Below are positions 6,889 through 11,983 of a DNA stretch of 11,983 nt, in pieces. Under the pieces are notes generated by a model. It had not been told where the DNA came from. It searched no databases and saw nothing but the letters and a program-made list of their open reading frames with translations. This stretch comes from Planctomycetaceae bacterium (lineage in GTDB: Bacteria; Planctomycetota; Planctomycetia; Pirellulales; UBA1268), in contig PKCL01000208.1 in the NCBI GenBank assembly GCA_002862165.1, forward strand, positions 1 through 11,983, given 5' to 3'. The position numbers and the translations under genes are program-made. The stretch's first letter is position 1. Every line of letters begins with the position of its first letter.

Positions 6889-8736
6889 ATGCTTACGTCT
6901 TGTTACCTGAAGACCTGCTGGCTGACCGTTGTAAAGCAGGGAAGAAGTTCTTCTTTATTATTGTGCCCAACAATACTTTATCTGTTTTGCATACTATCAA
7001 TACTTTCTAGCAGGGCTCCAAATTGTCTAGCGGCAGACACAGAAAACAGGGAATCCCAAAAATCTGAAGAAGATATGGGACAACAAGATCTTGATGCTGC
7101 AATTGAACAGAAGTTATTAGCAAAAAGCCTTGATGATTTTGAGCGAGTTATTGATCTTTGTCGCCGAGCAATACGCAAGGGACTTCCAGAGGATTCAAAA
7201 GACTTTGCCAACAATCTGATCGTTGGCACACTTATCGATCGCTCTGTAATGCTCGTTGATGCAATATTCGATGCGCCGCGTCCGTCTCCAGACTGGCCAA
7301 GAATGCGGTCTTTCGCAATGCGTGATCTTGGAGAATTAATAAAACGTGATCCTCAACTTGGGATCGCCCACCTGATGGTTGCCCGACTCCAAGCATTACC
7401 TGGAGGTGATCCAGAAAGTGCCAAAGAGGCTGCCGACAAAGCAATCAAGTTTCTGTCTCCCGATCAGAACAAAATCGAACTTGCAGAGGCTCACATCGTT
7501 GAAGGAAATCTACTCAAAGATGGTACAGAGCGAGCCTTCCACTACGATAAAGCTGTCGAACTTGCACCCACAGATTCTCGTTTTCGTCGTACGCGAGGAC
7601 TATTCAGGCTACTGCAAAATGAATTTGGTCCAGCGCAAGAAGATTTTATTGCTGCCATAAAACAAAACCCAGATGAAGCCGGAGTGTATGAAGCACTTGG
7701 TATGTCCTACATGATGGATAATGAACTTGAGGATACTAAAAGGCTGGAGGAGGCAAAAAAAGCTTTCGATAAAGCTATAGAAATAACTCCTGATTCTGCC
7801 GCGCCTCGACTTCAACGGGCTCGCGTACTTGCCATGCTCGGCGAACAACCTGGTGCCATTGCTGATCTTAATAAGGCTGTCGAGATGTCAACTCAAAAAG
7901 CTGTGCCTCTTGTCCTTAGGGCTCGAATTCAGCAACAGTCTGGCAATCTTGAAGCTGCTGCTGCTGACTTAGCGAAAGTACTTAAAGATCAGCCTGGAAA
8001 TCCAGCAGCACTCGAACTTCGTGGGCTAATAGCTGCGGATTCCGGGGACTACCCATCTGCTATTCGTGACTTTACAAGTATTGCCAAGCAAGATCCTCCC
8101 GATCCTCTTGTCATGGGTCAATTAGGGATGTTGCACCTTGCAGCAAAACAACCTCGAGCCGCCATAAAATGGTTTGGAAAGTCACTCGATCTGAATAAAA
8201 AACTTTTTTTAAGTTTGAGAGGCCGAAGTGATGCTCTCATTTCAATCGGCGAGCATAAAAAAGCTGCTAAAGACCTTCGGTCAGCTTTAAAAATTCAACC
8301 AACTGACTCGGGAGTACTCAATAACCTCGCATGGATTTTTGCTACATCCCCTGAAAACAACCTGCGTAATGGAGAAAAAGCAATTAAACTCGCAACCAAG
8401 GCTTGCGAAGAAACGGAATGGAAAGCCGCACACATAATCAGCACACTAGCAGCCGGGTACGCTGAAAATGGAGATTTTGAAAAAGCTTGCGAGTACAGCC
8501 ACAAAGCACTCGACGCCGATAGCGGAAACGGTGACATCGACGAGCAACTCCAAAAAGAATTAAGCAGCTATAAAGAAAAGAAACCCTGGCGAGAAAAACA
8601 AAGTATGCCAGAAGCAGAACTCCAAATGAACGAGACACCAGATGCTTCTTTAGAAAAGAAAGCCCTAGACAAAAAAAGTAGTCAAGCCAAAGCATCAGGA
8701 ACTAGCCAACAGAAACCGCGAAGACCCTTTGACTAA
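6889..8736 (+). CDS. Exported tetratricopeptide repeat protein, 615 aa
   Basis: The N-terminus has a long basic lead, a hydrophobic stretch (about residues 23-40, LLLCPTILYLFCILSIL) and a likely signal peptidase site after C-L-A-A near residue 49, so it is probably periplasmic or membrane-tethered. From about residue 150 to 550 it is built of consecutive TPR helix pairs with the usual A-x-x-x-Y/F-x-x-A-I-x-x-x-P spacing, for example KAFDKAIEITPDSAAPRLQR and AIKWFGKSLDLN. The block NNLAWIFATSP...LRNGEKAIKLATKACE followed by LAAGYAENGDFEKA strongly resembles the C-terminal repeat block common in planctomycete TPR proteins. The last 70 residues are charged, low-complexity and lysine/glutamine-rich. 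TPRs mediate protein-protein contacts; there is no catalytic domain. AAGGA (6876-6880) lies eight bases before the ATG. Its stop codon overlaps the convergent kdsB stop. The partner is unknown. Confidence 0.88.
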   Translation: MLTSCYLKTCWLTVVKQGRSSSLLLCPTILYLFCILSILSSRAPNCLAADTENRESQKSEEDMGQQDLDAAIEQKLLAKSLDDFERVIDLCRRAIRKGLPEDSKDFANNLIVGTLIDRSVMLVDAIFDAPRPSPDWPRMRSFAMRDLGELIKRDPQLGIAHLMVARLQALPGGDPESAKEAADKAIKFLSPDQNKIELAEAHIVEGNLLKDGTERAFHYDKAVELAPTDSRFRRTRGLFRLLQNEFGPAQEDFIAAIKQNPDEAGVYEALGMSYMMDNELEDTKRLEEAKKAFDKAIEITPDSAAPRLQRARVLAMLGEQPGAIADLNKAVEMSTQKAVPLVLRARIQQQSGNLEAAAADLAKVLKDQPGNPAALELRGLIAADSGDYPSAIRDFTSIAKQDPPDPLVMGQLGMLHLAAKQPRAAIKWFGKSLDLNKKLFLSLRGRSDALISIGEHKKAAKDLRSALKIQPTDSGVLNNLAWIFATSPENNLRNGEKAIKLATKACEETEWKAAHIISTLAAGYAENGDFEKACEYSHKALDADSGNGDIDEQLQKELSSYKEKKPWREKQSMPEAELQMNETPDASLEKKALDKKSSQAKASGTSQQKPRRPFD

Positions 8737-9545
8737 CGGCCTGCCTGCTGATTAAGAAATCGATCAACAAACACCGCATAGTCTGCAGCAGTATCTATAC
8801 CCTGAGCCGTTTGATCCACCCTGACCGCAGCGATTGAGATGCCTGCCTCAACAAGCCGTAATTGCTCAAGACTTTCGATTTCAGCAAGTGGTGACTCTGG
8901 AAGGCTATCCCACTTTTCAAGAACAGATCTTCTGTATGCGTACACGCCAACATGCTGCCAAAATAAGGGCGGGTTGCTGTCAAGTAGGCTGTCGTCCCAG
9001 TCCCTCACTGATGGCACAGGTGCCCGACTGAACGTAATCGCTCGCCAAACATCTGGCCGTGGGTACAACTCTTGCTGAAAAATATCACGGCGCCACGGAG
9101 TTAATTCTGCTTTCACAACAGATGGGTCATGGAGAGCTACTTTTTCTCGAAGTGGTGTAACAAGCGTTGCCACATTTGCCTCAGGCATTTGTTCGAGAAC
9201 TTCTATTGCAGAATCAATAGCTGACGGCATTAACTCAGGTTCATCCCCCTGCAGATTGACAACAATATCAGCATCAGGCAGATGTGGTAATGCCTCAACT
9301 ATTCGTGCTGTGCCACTCGTTGCATCAGGAGATGTCATGAGAGCCTTCCCACCAAAGCTCTCCACTTCTTGCTGAATTTCCTTGCTATCCGTAATCACAA
9401 AAAGGTCGGTGACTTTTAATGCCTTTGATGCGTTTTTCCACGTGTGTTCGATGAGAGAACATCCGGTATCCCGTAAAAGCATTTTGTTCGGGAGTCGCTG
9501 GCTTGCCAGCCGTGCTGGGATGGTGATGATCGCGGACAACTTCAT
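8733..9545 (-). CDS. kdsB: 3-deoxy-manno-octulosonate cytidylyltransferase (CMP-Kdo synthetase), 270 aa
   Basis: This cytoplasmic enzyme joins Kdo to CMP from CTP, giving the donor for the inner core of lipopolysaccharide. Family motifs are present in order: IPARLASQRLPNK (9-21) at the nucleotide-binding N-terminus, SGTAR (77-81), VVNLQGDEP (95-103) with the metal-binding D101, FSRAPVP (172-178), HVGVYAYR (198-205), SLEQLRLVEAG (225-235) and GIDTAAD (249-255). Two features differ from the E. coli enzyme as I recall it. The SGT(E/D)R motif has alanine at residue 80, and about 15 extra residues lie between VK (144-145) and FSR (172-174), making it longer than the usual 245-255. The ATG at 9545 gives the standard start, though only a weak AGAG precedes it. 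It is divergent from glmS and convergent, with overlapping stop codons, with the TPR gene. A related pyrophosphorylase such as CMP-sialate synthetase is less likely given the family-specific motifs. Confidence 0.9.
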   Translation of the reverse strand: MKLSAIITIPARLASQRLPNKMLLRDTGCSLIEHTWKNASKALKVTDLFVITDSKEIQQEVESFGGKALMTSPDATSGTARIVEALPHLPDADIVVNLQGDEPELMPSAIDSAIEVLEQMPEANVATLVTPLREKVALHDPSVVKAELTPWRRDIFQQELYPRPDVWRAITFSRAPVPSVRDWDDSLLDSNPPLFWQHVGVYAYRRSVLEKWDSLPESPLAEIESLEQLRLVEAGISIAAVRVDQTAQGIDTAADYAVFVDRFLNQQAGR

Positions 9546-9744
9546 TTTGCTAGTGCTCTGAGATGAATTGGTACGACTGTAGACGAGCTACCTGACGTGG
9601 CATCTTAGCCACAATACGCAAATTACTATGTTCGAATTTCTTGGGTAGACATACGCTGATTTTTAAAAATTGAAAAGATGTCTTTCTTTCTGAGACGGCT
9701 GCCCCGTATGGTCCCGCGAACCTATCTTTTTACAGGAGTCGTTT
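9546..9744. promoter_or_regulatory. Divergent kdsB-glmS intergenic region
   Basis: This 199-base spacer must hold the start signals for both genes. Visible elements are a small hairpin GTGGC-ATCTTA-GCCAC (9597-9612), a 12-base perfect palindrome ATTTTTAAAAAT (9659-9670) and, on the plus strand, TTGGGT (9641-9646) 16-17 bases before a TTAAAA/TAAAAA stretch, a poor promoter match. No glmS ribozyme core was recognised. AGGAG at 9734-9738 serves glmS. Confidence 0.4.
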
Positions 9745-11637
9745 ATGTGTGGCATTGTTGGTTACATTGGTTTCCGTAGAGCCTGTGAACGTATCCTCGA
9801 GGGCTTACAACGACTCGAATATCGCGGCTATGATTCTTCAGGAGTTTCCGTAATAGACCACGAAGGAAATCTTTCTGTACAAAAAGCTGCAGGCAGACTT
9901 GCCAACTTAGAGTCACTTGTAGCAGATGATCTTCCGGACAGTTCTATCGGTATTGGCCATACACGATGGGCAACTCACGGCCCTCCAACCGATAGAAACG
10001 CGCATCCACATCTTGGTGGTGGATGTGCGAACGGACAAGGACATTCTGTCGCAGTTGTTCACAATGGTGTCGTTGAAAACTACCACAGCATTAAGGCGCG
10101 ACTCGAAGTCGAAGGATATGTATTTCAATCCGAGACTGATTCAGAAGTCATCGCACACCTCATTGATAGTTGCCTCAAACACATTCTTTCAAATGGGCCA
10201 CGAATTACTGATGATATTACAGACTCCCCGTTCGTCGTAGCGGTACGTGAGGCTCTCAGTCAACTACGGGGCACCTATGGACTTTTAGTACTCTTTCAAG
10301 ATCAGCCCGACTTATTAGTCGCTGCGAGGTTTGGCAGCCCGCTTGTCATAGGCGTCGGTAATGATGAATTTTTCATCGCAAGTGATGCAAGCCCGTTAGC
10401 AGGTCATACTGACAGAATCGTCTACCTTGCCGATCATGAAGTTGCTGTCATAAAACGGCAGCAGCTTCGAGTTATTCATCGTGATGCCGGCAGGATTGAG
10501 CCTACTGTACAACCATTCTCACTCGAAGCCAACGATGTGGGCATGGGTGATTATGCTCATTTTATGCTCAAGGAAATCCATGAACAATCAGAGACCGTTG
10601 CAGCAGCAATGAGAGGTCGGATTGATCGAGATAACGCGACATCAGTGTTTGGTGGCCTGAACCTCACTCCATCTCAATTGCAGAACATAAACCGAATCGT
10701 ACTCACTGGCTGTGGCACGAGTTGGCATGCGGCACTTGTTGGTGAATACCTGATTGAAGAGTTTGCACAGCTTCCTGTTGAGGTTGAATATGCGAGTGAA
10801 CTGCGATATCGAAATCCACCACTCGATAAAGGAACATTACTTTTCGCGATAACACAATCTGGTGAAACAGCAGATACATTGGCTGCACTGCGAGAGATGA
10901 AACGAAAAGGACACTCAACTCTTGCAATTTGTAATGCCATAGGAAGCACGATCGCGACGGAGGCTGATGGTGGTATTTATTTACATGCCGGACCTGAAAT
11001 AGGTGTGGCAAGCACGAAAGCTTTCACCAGCCAATGTGCTGTTCTCGCGATGCTTGCGCTCTACTTCGGCCGCTTGCGGCATATGAGTTTCGAACAGGGC
11101 GTAGCCTTCATCGATGCACTTGAACAGCTCCCATCGCTTATCAGCAAAGTATTACAAACTGAATCGACTGTTCGTGGAATCGCTGAACGATACCGAAATG
11201 CCAACACATTTCTTTATCTTGGTCGCCAATACAATTTTCCACTTGCACTCGAAGGGGCGCTTAAGCTGAAAGAAATTAGCTATATTCACGCAGAGGGGTA
11301 CCCAGCGGCCGAAATGAAGCATGGTCCCATCGCACTCGTCGATCCACTCACACCCAGCGTTTTCCTTATTCCCAAAGATGCCGTCTATGAGAAAGTTCTT
11401 CTCAACCTTGAAGAAATCAAAGCGCGTAAAGGACAAATTATTGCCGTCGTTAGCCAGGGTGATGATCGTGTCCACAATCTCGCCGATGAAATAATTGAAC
11501 TACCCGAGTGCCCTGATTTCTTAAACCCTATTGTTGCTTCAATTCCTCTTCAGCTCCTTGCCTATCACATCGCTTTATTAAGGGGATGCGATGTGGACAA
11601 GCCTCGAAATCTCGCCAAAAGCGTGACGGTTGAATAA
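9745..11637 (+). CDS. glmS: Glutamine--fructose-6-phosphate aminotransferase (isomerizing), 630 aa
   Basis: GlmS converts fructose-6-phosphate and glutamine into glucosamine-6-phosphate and glutamate in the cytoplasm, the committed step to UDP-GlcNAc for peptidoglycan and lipid A. The N-terminal class II glutaminase domain begins MCGIVGY, with C2 as the nucleophile after Met removal, and shows EYRGYDSSG (25-33), GHTRWATHG (71-79), HNGVVENY (106-113) and ETDSEVIAHL (130-139). Two SIS sugar-phosphate domains follow: TGCGTSWHA (321-329), TQSGETADT (370-378) and STKAFTSQ (423-430) in the first, and LEGALKLKE (502-510) and EMKHGPIAL (523-531) in the second. The C-terminus DKPRNLAKSVTVE is the usual one. 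It is about 20 residues longer than the E. coli enzyme, mainly from an insert around 147-163 in the glutaminase domain. AGGAG lies six bases before the ATG. No damage is visible. Confidence 0.97.
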   Translation: MCGIVGYIGFRRACERILEGLQRLEYRGYDSSGVSVIDHEGNLSVQKAAGRLANLESLVADDLPDSSIGIGHTRWATHGPPTDRNAHPHLGGGCANGQGHSVAVVHNGVVENYHSIKARLEVEGYVFQSETDSEVIAHLIDSCLKHILSNGPRITDDITDSPFVVAVREALSQLRGTYGLLVLFQDQPDLLVAARFGSPLVIGVGNDEFFIASDASPLAGHTDRIVYLADHEVAVIKRQQLRVIHRDAGRIEPTVQPFSLEANDVGMGDYAHFMLKEIHEQSETVAAAMRGRIDRDNATSVFGGLNLTPSQLQNINRIVLTGCGTSWHAALVGEYLIEEFAQLPVEVEYASELRYRNPPLDKGTLLFAITQSGETADTLAALREMKRKGHSTLAICNAIGSTIATEADGGIYLHAGPEIGVASTKAFTSQCAVLAMLALYFGRLRHMSFEQGVAFIDALEQLPSLISKVLQTESTVRGIAERYRNANTFLYLGRQYNFPLALEGALKLKEISYIHAEGYPAAEMKHGPIALVDPLTPSVFLIPKDAVYEKVLLNLEEIKARKGQIIAVVSQGDDRVHNLADEIIELPECPDFLNPIVASIPLQLLAYHIALLRGCDVDKPRNLAKSVTVE

Positions 11638-11653
11638 CGTGAATATAGAATAA

Positions 11654-11703
11654 GCAGAAGGGGCACGGATTTGAACCCTCTTTCAGAAAAGTACCTTCTC
11701 TGC
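11654..11703. terminator. Structured element between the convergent glmS and mutY genes, possible bidirectional terminator
   Basis: AGAAGG (11656-11661) can pair with CCTTCT (11694-11699), and with a two-base bulge the pairing extends to GCAGAAGG/CCTTCTctGC. Inside lie a small hairpin CTTT-CAGA-AAAG (11680-11691) and the sequence GGATTTGAACC (11667-11677), which in reverse complement looks like a tRNA T-arm. It overlaps the last codons of mutY. No classic U-tract follows, so the terminator role is a guess from position and pairing. Confidence 0.25.
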
Positions 11704-11983
11704 CAAACGAGCAATCCGACGACCCGGTGAAGTCATTGGCAATTTTTGAATTTCTCGTGGCAGGAGCCATCGCTTATGTCGGCGAACCGCCGGTCGTTGT
11801 GAAATCATTTTTGATAACACCTGACAGGTGATCTTATGGTGCGTAACGCTATAGGATATGACACCCTGATGACGCTGTGGACCACGTGCTGCCATGTTCT
11901 CTGGAATAGTACGCGGGAAATCCCAAAGACCCTCCCACCATTCACCAGGCTGACGACGTACGACAAGAAGTTTACCTTCGTGC
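11683..11983 (-). CDS. mutY: A/G-specific adenine glycosylase MutY, C-terminal domain only (about 99 residues)
   Basis: The minus-strand frame enters from the right edge and ends with TGA at 11685-11683. The first visible residues, KLLVVRRQPGEWWEGLWDFP, match the Nudix-like domain that MutY carries after its glycosylase core (pattern LLV-RR...GLW-FP). The segment SYSVTHHKITCQV is the H/F-S/T-H beta strand of that domain, and RWLLPREIQKLPMTSPGRR fits the closing W-x-x-x-x-E-x-x-x-L-P-x-x-S-P-x-R-R block. This domain recognises 8-oxoguanine so that adenine mispaired with it is removed. The HhH glycosylase and iron-sulfur parts would lie to the right, outside the window. It is convergent with glmS, 45 bases between stop codons. 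A free Nudix hydrolase is less likely because no Nudix box (GX5EX7REUXEEXGU) is visible. Confidence 0.82.
   Translation of the reverse strand, partial: HEGKLLVVRRQPGEWWEGLWDFPRTIPENMAARGPQRHQGVISYSVTHHKITCQVLSKMISQRPAVRRHKRWLLPREIQKLPMTSPGRRIARLAEKVLF

Noticed and set aside
9546..9744. A glmS ribozyme/riboswitch in the glmS leader
   Set aside because: I could not find the conserved ribozyme core or its pairing pattern; this class is typical of Firmicutes and the leader looks like ordinary AT-rich intergenic DNA.
11653..11725. A complete tRNA gene on the minus strand ending near 11653
   Set aside because: The T-arm core is good but only about three of five T-stem pairs form, no 7-bp acceptor or D-arm partner is found at the right distance, and the upstream part encodes the conserved MutY C-terminus.

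Overview
The window looks like the chromosome of a Gram-negative-type bacterium, most probably a planctomycete of the Pirellulales/Planctomycetales kind. This assignment is inference from gene content. The clues are a very short lipoprotein with a planctomycete-like sequence (LPSAYYL, QYFPAGPEFKL), a large TPR-CHAT protein, a secreted TPR protein with a planctomycete-like C-terminal repeat block, and a KdsB that implies Kdo-containing lipopolysaccharide. Base composition is moderate and even. I see no insertion sequences, integrases, CRISPR arrays or clear RNA genes, so this reads as core chromosome rather than a mobile region.

Layout. Positions 1-74 (minus) hold the N-terminus of an MraZ-type regulator that runs off the left edge, with a candidate promoter and palindrome upstream. 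Positions 414-683 (minus) encode an 89-aa lipoprotein. Positions 965-6750 (plus) form a tight four-gene run: a secreted TPR-CHAT protein (stop and start overlap as TAATG), a TauE/SafE-like permease, an ABC ATPase and its ABC-2 type membrane partner. Positions 6889-8736 (plus) encode a secreted TPR protein with its own upstream gap and ribosome binding site. Its stop codon overlaps the stop codon of kdsB (8733-9545, minus). kdsB and glmS (9745-11637, plus) are divergent across a 199-base spacer. At the right edge (11683-11983, minus) is the C-terminal, 8-oxoG-recognising Nudix-like domain of MutY, convergent with glmS.

How the genes fit together. Several genes concern the cell envelope: GlmS makes glucosamine-6-phosphate for UDP-GlcNAc (peptidoglycan and lipid A), KdsB activates Kdo for the LPS core, MraZ-type proteins regulate division/wall clusters, and the lipoprotein and both TPR proteins appear to be exported. 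The least understood part is the 965-6750 operon. Its CHAT domain keeps a histidine and the general fold motifs but has methionine where CHAT peptidases have the catalytic cysteine, and the gene is translationally coupled to two transport systems. No function for that set can be read from the sequence alone.
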